This document shows, in pieces, positions 52,095 to 61,243 of a stretch of 64,000 nt of DNA. The DNA comes from Nostoc sp. PCC 7524 (GTDB lineage: Bacteria; Cyanobacteriota; Cyanobacteriia; Cyanobacteriales; Nostocaceae), in assembly GCF_000316645.1 (NCBI RefSeq), contig NC_019684.1, positions 4,810,001-4,874,000 of the forward strand, written 5' to 3'. Below the pieces are notes generated by a model, which was given only the letters and a program-made list of their open reading frames with translations, had not been told where the DNA came from and made no database searches. The position numbers were made by a program, and so were the translations under genes. Every line of letters starts with the position of its first letter. Within the stretch, counting starts at the first letter, position 1.

Positions 52095-52127
52095 AAAATA
52101 GTCTACGACAAGGCTTGCGCCTACAAA
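52095..52127 (+). repeat. 33-bp exact repeat, copy 2
   Basis: Identical to 46098-46130, same orientation, in the gap between the small hypothetical gene and sufR. Confidence 0.9.
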
Positions 52128-52273
52128 CTTCACAAATCGCATCCTACTACGAATTCTAGTAGGTGAGGGCAACACTTAAAAGTTAGCTTTGGGTAATATT
52201 AGCCAAGAATTGGTAAAGCTCTTTACCAATTGACTCTGCTTGATGACCTAAACTGAATTTGAAAAACACCTGA

Positions 52274-52954
52274 TTAACGAGATGTTTGCTTGCGGGCTTG
52301 CACTAGGTAGCCACAACGATGTTCACCATTGATGAGCCAATGGGTACGCTCAACTGTGCAATCTGGAAGAACAGCAGCAAACATTTCTAGTTCATGACCG
52401 CAAATACTGGGAAATGATTCAGCAACATTAGAAATTGCACAATTATGTTCCATGAAGATAAATCTTTCCGCCTCTGTTGACTCAGGGGAATCTACAGGGT
52501 GATATTCCGCCATGAAACCTTCAGCTTTTCGCAATTCTACTAAATTTGCTACCCGTTCGCGCAAGGAACCATTACCCACGCGATCGCGGTATTCTTGGGC
52601 TTTGCGTTCCCATTGTTTTTGTAAAATTGTCTTGAATTGGTCGTGTCCCACTGTTTCCGCCAAGGTATCGAGGAGCGAAACCGCAAAATCACCGTGGCGA
52701 TCGCTAGCGGTTTTGTGCAGGCGTTCTCGCCCTTGCCGACTCAATTGATAAACGTGCTGCGGTCGCCCCATCCCCGCTTGTACTGTTGATGAATAGGTAA
52801 TTAGCTCCTCCGCCTCCAAATCTTTAAGATGACGACGAATAGCTTGGGGGCTGACATCTAATATAGAGGCTAAATCAACGGCTGTTGCCTGGGAGTGCTT
52901 GAGGAGATACTCTAGGATCTCTTGCTTGGTTGAGGACTGTTGAGTGGTCGCCAT
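52274..52954 (-). CDS. sufR: SufR, iron-sulfur-cluster repressor of the suf operon
   Basis: 226 residues. The N-terminal winged helix of DeoR type (AVDLASILDVSPQAIRRHLKD) and the C-terminal four-Cys pattern CX12CX13CX14C (residues ~170-212) are exactly the SufR signature; the cysteines carry the Fe-S cluster that tunes DNA binding. SufR represses sufBCDS when Fe-S supply is sufficient. The gene is divergent from sufB, with two CAAC-N6-GTTG sites between them. No key residue is missing. Confidence 0.96.
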   Translation of the reverse strand: MATTQQSSTKQEILEYLLKHSQATAVDLASILDVSPQAIRRHLKDLEAEELITYSSTVQAGMGRPQHVYQLSRQGRERLHKTASDRHGDFAVSLLDTLAETVGHDQFKTILQKQWERKAQEYRDRVGNGSLRERVANLVELRKAEGFMAEYHPVDSPESTEAERFIFMEHNCAISNVAESFPSICGHELEMFAAVLPDCTVERTHWLINGEHRCGYLVQARKQTSR

Positions 52955-53013
52955 CTTCTCTACAAGACGCTCCGCGAACGTCCAAAAAATTTTTTCAGAA
53001 AATTTGACTTTGA

Positions 53014-53027
53014 CAACATTGTTGTTG
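53014..53027. promoter_or_regulatory. SufR box 1
   Basis: CAACATTGTTGTTG fits the CAAC-N6-GTTG SufR site known from cyanobacteria. It lies 60 bp from the sufR start and 175 bp before sufB. Confidence 0.8.
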
Positions 53028-53055
53028 TTAATCTAGCGTAAAATGAAAATATATT

Positions 53056-53075
53056 AAACAACAACCATGTTGTTT
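53056..53075. promoter_or_regulatory. SufR box 2
   Basis: AAACAAC and GTTGTTT form 7-bp inverted arms with a 6-nt centre, giving a perfect CAAC-N6-GTTG core (53059-53072). The better symmetry suggests the stronger of the two sites. It lies nearer to sufB. Confidence 0.85.
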
Positions 53076-53102
53076 TAGTCTATATCATTATTGTAACAGT
53101 CG

Positions 53103-53159
53103 TTTAACCACTCGGTTAAATGAGATGGGAAGCGACCCAATCCTAACCCGTCTCCCATC
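53103..53159 (+). promoter_or_regulatory. Two hairpins in the sufB leader
   Basis: TTTAACC/GGTTAAA (53103-53120) and GATGGGA/TCCCATC (53124-53159) could fold in the sufB 5' leader, 43 bp before the start. A role in message stability or translation is possible but unproven. Confidence 0.35.
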
Positions 53160-53201
53160 CTTAAAGAGAAACACTTCCTGAACACATAGAGACCACTAGC
53201 G

Positions 53202-54641
53202 ATGAGTGCTACTGTCAAAACCTTAGTCAACCAGCCCTACAAGTACGGTTTCGTCACTGACATCGAAACCGACACGATTCCGCGTGGACTAAATGAGGAT
53301 GTTATCCGCTTAATCTCCGCTAAGAAGAATGAACCGGAGTTTATGCTGGAGTTTCGTCTCAGAGCTTACCGCCAGTGGCTCAAAATGACCGAGCCGACTT
53401 GGCCTAGCGTTACTTATCCACCTATCGACTATCAGGATATCATCTATTACTCTGCCCCTAAGCAAAAGAAAGAAAAACTCAACAGCTTAGAGGAAGTAGA
53501 TCCCACCCTCCTAGAAACCTTCGAGAAGCTAGGCATTCCCTTATCGGAACAGAAGCGTCTCGCCAACGTCGCTGTAGACGCAATTTTTGATAGCGTTTCT
53601 GTTGCCACCACCTTTAAAGAAAAACTCGCCAAAGACGGCGTGATTTTCTGCTCCATTTCCGAAGCATTGCAAGAACACCCAGAACTGATCAAAAAATATC
53701 TGGGTAGTGTTGTTCCCATTGCTGACAACTATTTCGCTGCCCTGAATGCGGCGGTTTTTAGTGATGGTTCTTTTGTCTATATTCCTAAAGGCGTAAAATG
53801 CCCAATGGAACTGTCTACCTACTTCCGCATCAATTCCGGTGATACAGGGCAATTTGAGCGGACTTTGATTGTCGCTGAAGAAGGTAGCTACGTTTCCTAC
53901 TTGGAAGGTTGCACCGCGCCGATGTACGACAGCAACCAACTACACGCCGCAGTCGTGGAACTCGTCGCCCTCGACAACGCTGAGATTAAATACTCCACCG
54001 TCCAAAACTGGTACGCTGGTGATGCTAACGGCAAAGGCGGGATTTACAACTTCGTTACCAAGCGCGGTTTGTGTCAAGGTGTGAACTCCAAAATTTCTTG
54101 GACACAGGTAGAAACTGGTTCAGCGATTACTTGGAAATATCCTAGCTGCGTGTTAGTCGGTGATAACTCCGTCGGTGAATTCTACTCGGTGGCGTTGACA
54201 AACAATATGCAGCAAGCCGACACCGGTACGAAAATGATTCACATCGGGAAAAACACCCGCAGCACAATTATTTCTAAAGGTATCTCCGCAGGTAATTCTA
54301 GTAATAGTTACCGGGGTTTGGTGAAAATTAACCCCAAAGCCGAAGGGGCGCGTAACTATTCACAGTGCGACTCCATGTTAATTGGGGATAATGCCCACGC
54401 CAATACTTTCCCCTACATTCAAGTGCAGAATAACACCGGGAAAGTAGAACACGAAGCGTCTACTTCCAAAATTGGAGAAGATCAGCTATTTTACTTTGCT
54501 CAACGCGGCATTTCCGCCGAAGATGCGATTTCCATGATGATTAGCGGCTTCTGTAAGGATGTCTTTAATCAGCTACCAATGGAATTTGCGGTGGAAGCTG
54601 ATAAGTTATTGAGCCTGAAATTAGAAGGTAGTGTGGGTTAA
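53202..54641 (+). CDS. sufB: Fe-S cluster assembly protein SufB
   Basis: 479 residues, full length. The scaffold subunit of the SufBCD complex on which Fe-S clusters are built. Landmarks are [20 protein letters not shown], the beta-helix core (ESVLEG-like [13 protein letters not shown]) and the C-terminal [17 protein letters not shown]. It is the first gene of sufBCDS, 79 bp before sufC, and lies downstream of the two SufR boxes. A hairpin repeat fills the sufB-sufC gap. Confidence 0.97.
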   Translation: MSATVKTLVNQPYKYGFVTDIETDTIPRGLNEDVIRLISAKKNEPEFMLEFRLRAYRQWLKMTEPTWPSVTYPPIDYQDIIYYSAPKQKKEKLNSLEEVDPTLLETFEKLGIPLSEQKRLANVAVDAIFDSVSVATTFKEKLAKDGVIFCSISEALQEHPELIKKYLGSVVPIADNYFAALNAAVFSDGSFVYIPKGVKCPMELSTYFRINSGDTGQFERTLIVAEEGSYVSYLEGCTAPMYDSNQLHAAVVELVALDNAEIKYSTVQNWYAGDANGKGGIYNFVTKRGLCQGVNSKISWTQVETGSAITWKYPSCVLVGDNSVGEFYSVALTNNMQQADTGTKMIHIGKNTRSTIISKGISAGNSSNSYRGLVKINPKAEGARNYSQCDSMLIGDNAHANTFPYIQVQNNTGKVEHEASTSKIGEDQLFYFAQRGISAEDAISMMISGFCKDVFNQLPMEFAVEADKLLSLKLEGSVG

Positions 54642-54643
54642 GG

Positions 54644-54698
54644 CTTGTAGTAAGCACTTTAGTGCTGCCGAAAGGTGCTTCAGCACCAACTACGAACC
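54644..54698. repeat. Hairpin repeat between sufB and sufC
   Basis: Member of the GTAGTAAGGA family with two inner hairpins (AGCACTTTAGTGCT and GGTGCTTCAGCACC). Lying inside the operon, it could modulate the ratio of SufB to SufC. Confidence 0.8.
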
Positions 54699-54720
54699 AA
54701 AAAATGAAGAGAGAGAGAAC

Positions 54721-55509
54721 ATGATTGTTGAAAATAGTGATGTGATTTTGTCGGTAAAAGATTTGACGGCAGAAGTTGATGGTACGCCGATTCTTAAGGG
54801 TGTAAATTTGGAAGTTCGCGCTGGTGAAGTTCATGCGATCATGGGGCCGAATGGTTCTGGTAAGAGTACCTTTTCTAAGGTGTTATCAGGACATCCAGCT
54901 TATACTGTGACTGGTGGTGAGGTGATTTTCCAGGGGCAGAATTTACTGGAAATGGAACCAGAAGAACGGGCTAGGGCTGGTGTGTTTTTGGCGTTCCAAT
55001 ATCCTCTGGAAATTCCTGGAGTGAGCAATTTGGATTTCTTGCGGGTAGCTTATAATTCTCGCCGCAAAGCCCAAGGTTTGGAAGAGTTAGATGCTTTTGA
55101 TTTTGATGATTTGATTGAGGAAAAGTTGGAAGTGGTGAAAATGAATCCTGCTTTCCTCAGTCGCAGTCTGAACGAAGGGTTTTCTGGCGGTGAGAAAAAG
55201 CGCAACGAAATTCTGCAAATGGCGCTGCTAGAACCACAGTTAGCTATTTTGGATGAAACAGATTCTGGCTTAGATATCGATGCTTTGAAAATTGTGGCTC
55301 ACGGTGTGAATCAACTCACCAGCCCCGAAAATGCCACGATTATGATTACCCACTACCAACGGTTACTTGATTATATTGTTCCTGACTTTGTACACGTTAT
55401 GGCGCGGGGACACATTATTACCAGTGGTGGTAAGGAATTGGCACTGGAATTAGAATCTCGCGGTTATGACTGGCTGTTGGAAGAAACTGCGGTTGAGGTG
55501 GGTGTGTAA
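54721..55509 (+). CDS. sufC: Fe-S cluster assembly ATPase SufC
   Basis: 262 residues. An ABC-type ATPase that drives conformational change in SufBCD. Walker [11 protein letters not shown], signature [17 protein letters not shown], Walker [14 protein letters not shown] and the switch His in MITHYQRL are all present. The ATG at 54721 follows GAGAGAGAAC; the open frame reaches back to 54631, but that part lies in the hairpin repeat. The sufD start overlaps its stop by one base (TAATG). Confidence 0.96.
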   Translation: MIVENSDVILSVKDLTAEVDGTPILKGVNLEVRAGEVHAIMGPNGSGKSTFSKVLSGHPAYTVTGGEVIFQGQNLLEMEPEERARAGVFLAFQYPLEIPGVSNLDFLRVAYNSRRKAQGLEELDAFDFDDLIEEKLEVVKMNPAFLSRSLNEGFSGGEKKRNEILQMALLEPQLAILDETDSGLDIDALKIVAHGVNQLTSPENATIMITHYQRLLDYIVPDFVHVMARGHIITSGGKELALELESRGYDWLLEETAVEVGV

Positions 55510-56882
55510 TGACGAGTAAAGTTTCTCCTAGTTCTATCCCTAATTCGGATGCCGTCAGTTTGACATCGACTCTGTTAGATCGAGATGCTGATTTAGTGGC
55601 TTTGTTAAATCAGGTGACTCCACCAGCAACAGTAGGTTGGTTACAGGAATTACGCGATCGCGCCGCGAATTGGGTACGTCATTCCACTATCCCCACTACC
55701 CGCGAGGAAGAATGGCGGTTTACTGATTTGTCGGCGTTATGCCAAGTGGAATTCAATCATGTAGAGACTTTGCCAGCAACGTCTCTAGATATCACTGGAT
55801 TAACGCTACCAGAATCTCACTACAGCCGATTGGTGTTTGTGAATGGTGTTTACTCGCCGGAATTATCAGCCGTGGCGGATTTACCTGCTGGGATAGTTGT
55901 CGGTAATTTAACTACATTACCTTTAACCGAACAAGAACGGGTACAACAACATCTAGCCCAAGCAGAGGGAGCATTAGAAGTATTTACCGCCCTCAACACT
56001 GCGGGAATATCTGATGTAGCAGTCGTATTGGTAGCAAAAAACCTAGTCGTTGAGACACCAATTCATCTGTTATTTATTACCGTCGCAGGTGAAACAGCGA
56101 CAATTTCCCAACCCCGGTGTTTGGTGGTGGCAGAAAGTGGTTCCCAGGTGAGTGTCATTGAAGATTATGTGACTATCCCACAAAGGGAAGAAACGGTTTA
56201 CCTCACCAACACCGTTACAGAAATAGCGATCGCTGATAATGCTCATGTAACTCATATTAGGGTTGAGCGAGACTCTCAAGCCGCATTTCATATTGGTAAA
56301 ACTGCCGTCACCCAAGCACGTTACAGCCGCTATAGTTGTCACGCTATCACCTTGGGTGCAAAGCTATCACGGCATAATTTAGAGATTTTGCAAACCGGTG
56401 AACAAACTGAAACGACTCTCAACGGTTTGACGATGATTGCAGGCAACCAAGTAGCGGATACCCACAGCGCGATCGCTCTCAATCATCCCTATGGTACAAG
56501 CAAGCAATTGCACAAATGTATTGTCGGCGATCGCGCTCACGCAGTCTTTAACGGTAAAGTGTTTGTTCCCAAACCAGCACAACTAACCGACGCAGCACAG
56601 TTAAACCGCAACTTGCTGCTATCATCAAAAGCCAGAGTTGATACCAAACCCCAACTAGAAATCACCGCCGACAACGTGAAATGCGCTCACGGTGCAACAG
56701 TCAGCCAGTTAGAAGATGATGAAATATTCTATCTGCAAAGCCGGGGTATTGATGCCAATGACGCGCGCAAGTTATTAGTTAACGCTTTCGCCACCGAAAT
56801 CATCAATCATATCCCAGTAGCTTCATTGCGAGAACAATTATTAAACACCGTCACTATCTGGAAAACAGGGAGTGGGGAGTAG
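55509..56882 (+). CDS. sufD: Fe-S cluster assembly protein SufD
   Basis: 457 residues. Paralogue of SufB that completes the SufBC2D complex and helps iron entry. The C-terminal half carries the family pattern (DTHSAIALNHPYGTSKQLHKC, then FNGKVFVPKPAQLTDAAQLN, and DNVKCAHGATVSQL with the conserved Cys and His). It is coupled to sufC by a one-base overlap and followed by a 113-bp gap to sufS. Confidence 0.95.
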   Translation: MTSKVSPSSIPNSDAVSLTSTLLDRDADLVALLNQVTPPATVGWLQELRDRAANWVRHSTIPTTREEEWRFTDLSALCQVEFNHVETLPATSLDITGLTLPESHYSRLVFVNGVYSPELSAVADLPAGIVVGNLTTLPLTEQERVQQHLAQAEGALEVFTALNTAGISDVAVVLVAKNLVVETPIHLLFITVAGETATISQPRCLVVAESGSQVSVIEDYVTIPQREETVYLTNTVTEIAIADNAHVTHIRVERDSQAAFHIGKTAVTQARYSRYSCHAITLGAKLSRHNLEILQTGEQTETTLNGLTMIAGNQVADTHSAIALNHPYGTSKQLHKCIVGDRAHAVFNGKVFVPKPAQLTDAAQLNRNLLLSSKARVDTKPQLEITADNVKCAHGATVSQLEDDEIFYLQSRGIDANDARKLLVNAFATEIINHIPVASLREQLLNTVTIWKTGSGE

Positions 56883-56995
56883 GGAGTAGGGATTAGATAT
56901 GAGGGCAAAGGGAGCTTTTGAAGCAAAGCCCAAAGCCCAAAGCCCAATTTCCGATGCCCAATGCCCCATGACTAACTACCAATGACTAACTACCA
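56872..56995. repeat. Short tandem repeats between sufD and sufS
   Basis: GGGGAGTAGGGAGTAGGGA units, GCCCAAA units and a doubled ACTAACTACCAATG fill the gap. No terminator is seen, so sufS is probably read through. Confidence 0.65.
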
Positions 56996-58258
56996 ATGAC
57001 TTACACTCCTACCAAAACCCTAGCTGATAAAGTCCGTGCTGATTTCCCGCTATTACAGCAGGAAGTCAACGATAAACCTTTGGTTTATTTAGACAATGCG
57101 GCGACATCCCAAAAACCATTCTTCGTCTTAAATGCACTCAGGGATTACTACGAAGAATATAACGCCAACGTGCATCGGGGAGCGCATACCCTCAGTGCAA
57201 AAGCTACTGATGCTTATGAAGGCGCACGGGATAAAATTGCTAAATTTATTAACGCAGCCTCTCGCCAAGAAATTGTCTACACCCGCAACGCCAGCGAAGC
57301 CATTAACCTCGTAGCTTATAGCTGGGGGATGAACAATTTAAAAGCTGGGGACGAAATTATTCTGTCGGTGATGGAACACCACAGTAATATTGTGCCTTGG
57401 CAACTTGTGGCGCAGAAAACTGGTGCAGTTCTCAAATTTGTGGAATTAACACCAGAAGAAACCTTTGATTTAGAACAGTTTAAACAACTGATTTCTGATA
57501 AAACTAAATTAGTTTCTATAGTTCATGTTTCTAATACACTGGGTTGTATCAATCCAGTGGCAGAGATTGCAAAGATTGCTCACAGATACGGCGCGAAATT
57601 CTTACTTGATGCTTGTCAAAGTGTTCCCCATATGCCTGTTGATGTCCAACAAATCGACTGTGATTGGTTGGTAGCATCTGGACATAAAATGTGTGCGACC
57701 ACCGGTATAGGTTTTCTATATGGTAAGTTGGAATTACTAGAAGCAATGCCACCATTTTTTGGTGGTGGTGAAATGATTGCTGAAGTGTATTTAGATCATT
57801 CCACCTACGCCGAATTACCCCATAAATTTGAAGCGGGGACACCAGCAATTGGGGAAGCGATCGCACTGGGTGCAGCCATAGATTATCTGACTAATATAGG
57901 TATGGATAAAATCCACGCCTATGAAGCAGAATTAACAGCTTATTTGTTCCAAGAATTAGCTAAAGTCCCCCAAGTGAGAATCTACGGGCCAAAACCCAAT
58001 GCTCAAGGTGAAGGGAGAGCCGCTTTAGCAGCATTCACTGTTGAAGGTGTCCACGCTAACGACTTATCTACATTATTAGATCAAGAAGGCGTAGCCATCC
58101 GTTCTGGACATCACTGTACACAACCATTACACCGTCACCTGGGTTTACCAGCCACCGCACGAGCCAGTTTATCTTTCTACAATACCCGCGAAGAAATTGA
58201 TGTTTTCATCAAAGCACTCAAGGAAACCATTGACTTTTTTGCTGGAATTTTCGGTTAA
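56996..58258 (+). CDS. sufS: Cysteine desulfurase SufS
   Basis: 420 residues. A PLP enzyme that takes sulfur from cysteine for Fe-S cluster assembly. [12 protein letters not shown], the PLP lysine in [19 protein letters not shown] and the catalytic Cys in [13 protein letters not shown] are all present, typical of group II (SufS) desulfurases. It is the last gene of the operon, followed at once by a strong terminator. No sufE gene is in the window. Confidence 0.96.
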   Translation: MTYTPTKTLADKVRADFPLLQQEVNDKPLVYLDNAATSQKPFFVLNALRDYYEEYNANVHRGAHTLSAKATDAYEGARDKIAKFINAASRQEIVYTRNASEAINLVAYSWGMNNLKAGDEIILSVMEHHSNIVPWQLVAQKTGAVLKFVELTPEETFDLEQFKQLISDKTKLVSIVHVSNTLGCINPVAEIAKIAHRYGAKFLLDACQSVPHMPVDVQQIDCDWLVASGHKMCATTGIGFLYGKLELLEAMPPFFGGGEMIAEVYLDHSTYAELPHKFEAGTPAIGEAIALGAAIDYLTNIGMDKIHAYEAELTAYLFQELAKVPQVRIYGPKPNAQGEGRAALAAFTVEGVHANDLSTLLDQEGVAIRSGHHCTQPLHRHLGLPATARASLSFYNTREEIDVFIKALKETIDFFAGIFG

Positions 58259-58263
58259 TTGAG

Positions 58264-58284
58264 GGTGGGCAATGCCCACCTTTT
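58264..58284 (+). terminator. Rho-independent terminator of the suf operon
   Basis: GGTGGGC and GCCCACC form a 7-bp stem with an AAT loop followed by TTTTAATTTT, starting 6 bp after the sufS stop. Confidence 0.85.
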
Positions 58285-58291
58285 AATTTTT

Positions 58292-58741
58292 ATGAAAAAG
58301 TCTACTTTAACTCTGCTATGCTTACTTTGGGTTTTGATTCCTCATACTGCGATCGCAGGAGGTTCAAGTTGGGAATATCAAGTTGTTAGGTTCAAGAAAA
58401 CATCCCCGACATCAGCAGAATTTTCTCTACGTCCAACAAGGCGAGAACAGAACTATCCTAGAAGAGAGTGCAAAGAGATTGTAGTACGCGCCCGATATCG
58501 TCCTGAAGCATTTTGGCGACGAACATGGAGTCAATTTGTTTCTCGAAGAACGCAAAATCAAGCTCTAAACTTACTTGAAGAAGCATTTAAACAGAAAAAA
58601 CCAACTCGATTTGGTGAGATAGGTACTGGTTTGAAAAAAGCAAATGGTCAAGCTTGTGTTTTTGAAAGTAGGGGACTTGATGTGCGTCAAGAACATCCTA
58701 GTAAACAAAATGCCGTATATTCCTATCACGATCCTATTTAG
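58292..58741 (+). CDS. Small exported hypothetical protein
   Basis: 149 residues from the ATG at 58292, which opens a clear signal peptide (LTLLCLLWVLIPHTAIAGG). The reading from 58259 would run through the suf terminator. The mature part is basic, with many Arg residues (RPTRREQNYPRRECKEIVVR) and two Cys. I do not recognise a family. The location is probably periplasmic. It sits close behind the suf terminator and before a Uma2 gene. Confidence 0.75.
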   Translation: MKKSTLTLLCLLWVLIPHTAIAGGSSWEYQVVRFKKTSPTSAEFSLRPTRREQNYPRRECKEIVVRARYRPEAFWRRTWSQFVSRRTQNQALNLLEEAFKQKKPTRFGEIGTGLKKANGQACVFESRGLDVRQEHPSKQNAVYSYHDPI

Positions 58742-58755
58742 CTTCATTTATTCAT

Positions 58756-59385
58756 ATGCTCATACAGTCAACCCCTGCCGAACAAAGAACAGTTTTACAT
58801 AACGTTAGCTGGGAAACCTTTGAAGCCTTGCTCAGAGATACAGGCGAGGATAGAGATTCTAGGTTTGCGTATGACTGCGGCACTTTAGAAATTATGACCC
58901 CACTTTTTGAACACGAAAACCCTAAAATTCAGTTTGACCGTTTAATATTTGCTCTAGTTGAAGAATTAAACTTAGAAGTAAAAAGTGCTGGCTCTACAAC
59001 CTTAAAACTCCCATTAGCTAAACGAGGTATAGAACCAGATAACTGTTACTACATCCAAAATGAATTTAGAGTAAGAGGTAAAGAACAATTAAATTTAGAA
59101 ACAGATCCGCCACCTGATTTAGCCATAGAAATAGACATTACTAGCAGTTCAGTCAACAAATTTAATATTTACTCAGCGTTAGGTATTGCTGAATTGTGGA
59201 GATATGACGGACACAACTTAAAATTTTATCAGTTAGTTAACGGTCAGTATATTGAGCATGAATTTAGTCTGGCTTTTCCTGTAGTGTCTGCAAGTGAGAT
59301 GAGTAGATTTATGCAGCAAAGTAAAAGTATGACTGAAACTGCTTTGATAAAGTATTTTCGGACTTGGGTGAGAAATAATATCTAA
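58756..59385 (+). CDS. Uma2 family putative restriction-endonuclease-like protein
   Basis: 209 residues. SFETFEALLRDTGEDRDSRF opens the fold; the PD-(D/E)XK-like core is seen in GIEPDNCYYI and DLAIEIDITSSSVNKFNIY, followed by ELWRYDG. It lies 15 bp after the exported protein gene on the same strand and is convergent with a second Uma2 gene. Function is unknown. Confidence 0.87.
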   Translation: MLIQSTPAEQRTVLHNVSWETFEALLRDTGEDRDSRFAYDCGTLEIMTPLFEHENPKIQFDRLIFALVEELNLEVKSAGSTTLKLPLAKRGIEPDNCYYIQNEFRVRGKEQLNLETDPPPDLAIEIDITSSSVNKFNIYSALGIAELWRYDGHNLKFYQLVNGQYIEHEFSLAFPVVSASEMSRFMQQSKSMTETALIKYFRTWVRNNI

Positions 59386-59401
59386 AAAATGTAGGTGAAC
59401 T

Positions 59402-60079
59402 TCAAGTTAAAGTATCAGGATCTATTCCTAATTTTCGCAATTCATCTGCTAATCTTTGAGCGCGTTGTTCAGATGCGATCGCTCTTTCTTCTGGTGACAA
59501 ATATCTCACCCCTTGGGCATCATACCAATACAACCAATCCCTTGTGATTCCTTGATAAGTTCCCTGTTCATAACCAATTGCTAAACCTATCTCTGGCAAC
59601 CAAACAGGATTTCCCGGTTGCAATACATATTCATTATTGACTAACTTATAAACTTCTAAAGGTGGTTTTTTCCGCCGTTGGGGATTATAAACCACATAAT
59701 ATAAAACCTCCATCTCGGCGTAAAGTTTCTTTTTGTAAGTATATTCTCCCCTGCGTCTGTGAGAAACAACCTCTAAAGCCATAATTGGCATGACTTTTTC
59801 TTCCCACAGTACATAACTCAGGCGTAAGTTCTCATCAAAAACGCGCTCAACTCCCAAGCTTAAAAAACCATCGGGGACAATTGGTGGCTGTTCGGGATCG
59901 TAATAAATTCCCATATCAACCCCAAAAAACCAATCCATCCGGCTTGACCAAATCCAAGCTAGTATGGCTTCTAGTAACCCAGGAATTAGATGTTGTAGTT
60001 GATTATCCACAGGTTCATCGTCAGAATCGGGTAGATCCTCGGCGGAGGGTAAGCAGTGTAATGGGTTGTAATTTAGCAT
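59402..60079 (-). CDS. Uma2 family putative restriction-endonuclease-like protein
   Basis: 225 residues. The core PIVPDGFLSLGVER, MALEVVSHRRRGEYTYKKKLYAEM and LYYVVYNP follow the Uma2 pattern of a PD-(D/E)XK-like site. The C-terminal tail RAQRLADELRKLGIDPDTL resembles that of the Uma2 protein at 29766. It is the convergent neighbour of the 58756 gene, from a different subgroup. Confidence 0.87.
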   Translation of the reverse strand: MLNYNPLHCLPSAEDLPDSDDEPVDNQLQHLIPGLLEAILAWIWSSRMDWFFGVDMGIYYDPEQPPIVPDGFLSLGVERVFDENLRLSYVLWEEKVMPIMALEVVSHRRRGEYTYKKKLYAEMEVLYYVVYNPQRRKKPPLEVYKLVNNEYVLQPGNPVWLPEIGLAIGYEQGTYQGITRDWLYWYDAQGVRYLSPEERAIASEQRAQRLADELRKLGIDPDTLT

Positions 60080-60238
60080 GGTAAGAGCGATGGCGTAGAG
60101 CGCCCGCTATAGGCGATCGCAAACTTATAATCTTGATACTATCTATGTTACTTAATTATTTTTACTATAAGTAGCAAAGAGCTTTAAAATATTTTTTATA
60201 CAAAGTTTTACACTCTAAAAATTTACATTTCTAAGTTT

Positions 60239-60676
60239 ATGCCAATTTTTCATAAATTAATCGAAATCGAAACTGAACCAGGGATTAATATTCATAACAT
60301 TACGCCTCAAATCAAAGATTTTCTAGCTGCTACTGCAATTAAAAATGGGCAAGTTCTAGTATTTTCTCGACATACTACAACGGCTTTGACAATTAATGAA
60401 GATGAAGTCAGACTATTAGAAGATATCAAAGTATTCTTGAACAAACTAGCCCCTGAATCAGATCGTTATTTACATAATGATCTACATTTAAGAATTGTGC
60501 CAGAAGATGAACCAATGAATGCTCATTCTCACTTGATGGCAATGATGCTAACTACTAGCGAAGTTATCCCTGTGATTGATGGAGTATTAGGGTTGGGAAC
60601 TTGGCAATCAGTATTATTTTTTGAGTTAGATGGGCCACGTAAAAGAACTGTGTCCTTACAAATTTCTGGAGAGTAA
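60239..60676 (+). CDS. YjbQ / UPF0047 family protein
   Basis: 145 residues, full length. GQVLVFSRHTTTALTINED and EPMNAHSHLMAMML carry the conserved His residues, with the GTWQSVLFFELDGPRKR end. The family has been linked to a weak thiamin phosphate synthase activity in some bacteria, but the physiological role is not settled. A single gene here. Confidence 0.9.
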   Translation: MPIFHKLIEIETEPGINIHNITPQIKDFLAATAIKNGQVLVFSRHTTTALTINEDEVRLLEDIKVFLNKLAPESDRYLHNDLHLRIVPEDEPMNAHSHLMAMMLTTSEVIPVIDGVLGLGTWQSVLFFELDGPRKRTVSLQISGE

Positions 60677-60786
60677 TTAGGAGAGATAAATTAGTGGATG
60701 GAAAAAATATAAAATTATTTTTCCATCCTCAATTCACTATTCCAAATTAAATTCCACAAATTCTGTTTGTGTAAACAGCATATTTT

Positions 60787-60852
60787 GGTTCTTGGCAACT
60801 TTTGGTGATCTTAGCCGGGGGAAGGCAGAGGGCAGAGGGCAGAAGGCAGAAG
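60787..60852 (+). repeat. Left copy of a 66-bp inverted repeat
   Basis: The first 26 bases, from GGTTCTTGGCAACTTTTGGT, match the reverse complement of 63078-63103 exactly; the rest is a GGCAGAG heptamer array matching 63038-63070. Together the copies flank about 2.2 kb with the four-helix protein and ISL3 genes. Confidence 0.85.
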
Positions 60853-60875
60853 TCGGAAGAGTAGAAGTAATAATT

Positions 60876-61226
60876 TCAACCCTTGAGTTTGTTTAAAGTA
60901 GCAACTAATATACTTTGCATTTCCTCAACTTCATTTAATACGGGAGTGAAAAGGTCTTTATCAGCTAAATCTACTTCTTTGGCAATGATTAATTGCGTAT
61001 CAAGTTCTCTCAAAGAACCTAGCGCAATATGTAAAAACTGGATATATTCTGGTTTGGAACGCCTACCATAGCCTTCAGCTATATTAGACGCTACAGATAC
61101 GGATGAACGGCGTATTTGACTAGTTAAACCGTACAATTCTGACTGAGGAAATAGGCGGGTAAATTTATAACAATTGATAGCAAGTTGAACTGCCCTTTGC
61201 CAGATAAACTGATTTCTATAACTCAT
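60876..61226 (-). CDS. Four-helix-bundle protein (S23/IVS-type)
   Basis: 116 residues. IWQRAVQLAINCYKFTRLFP, LTSQIRRSSVSVASNIAEGYGRRS and FLHIALGSLRELDTQLIIA are the typical signatures of the family first seen in intervening sequences of 23S rRNA genes. The fold is a pentameric helical bundle with no known enzymatic role. It lies between the inverted repeat and the ISL3 element. Confidence 0.92.
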   Translation of the reverse strand: MSYRNQFIWQRAVQLAINCYKFTRLFPQSELYGLTSQIRRSSVSVASNIAEGYGRRSKPEYIQFLHIALGSLRELDTQLIIAKEVDLADKDLFTPVLNEVEEMQSILVATLNKLKG

Positions 61227-61243
61227 ATAATCAAGTGTAAATT

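Noticed and set aside
54631..54720. N-terminal extension of SufC
   Set aside because: It would be translated from a hairpin repeat and overlap the sufB end; the ATG at 54721 matches SufC proteins and has a ribosome site.
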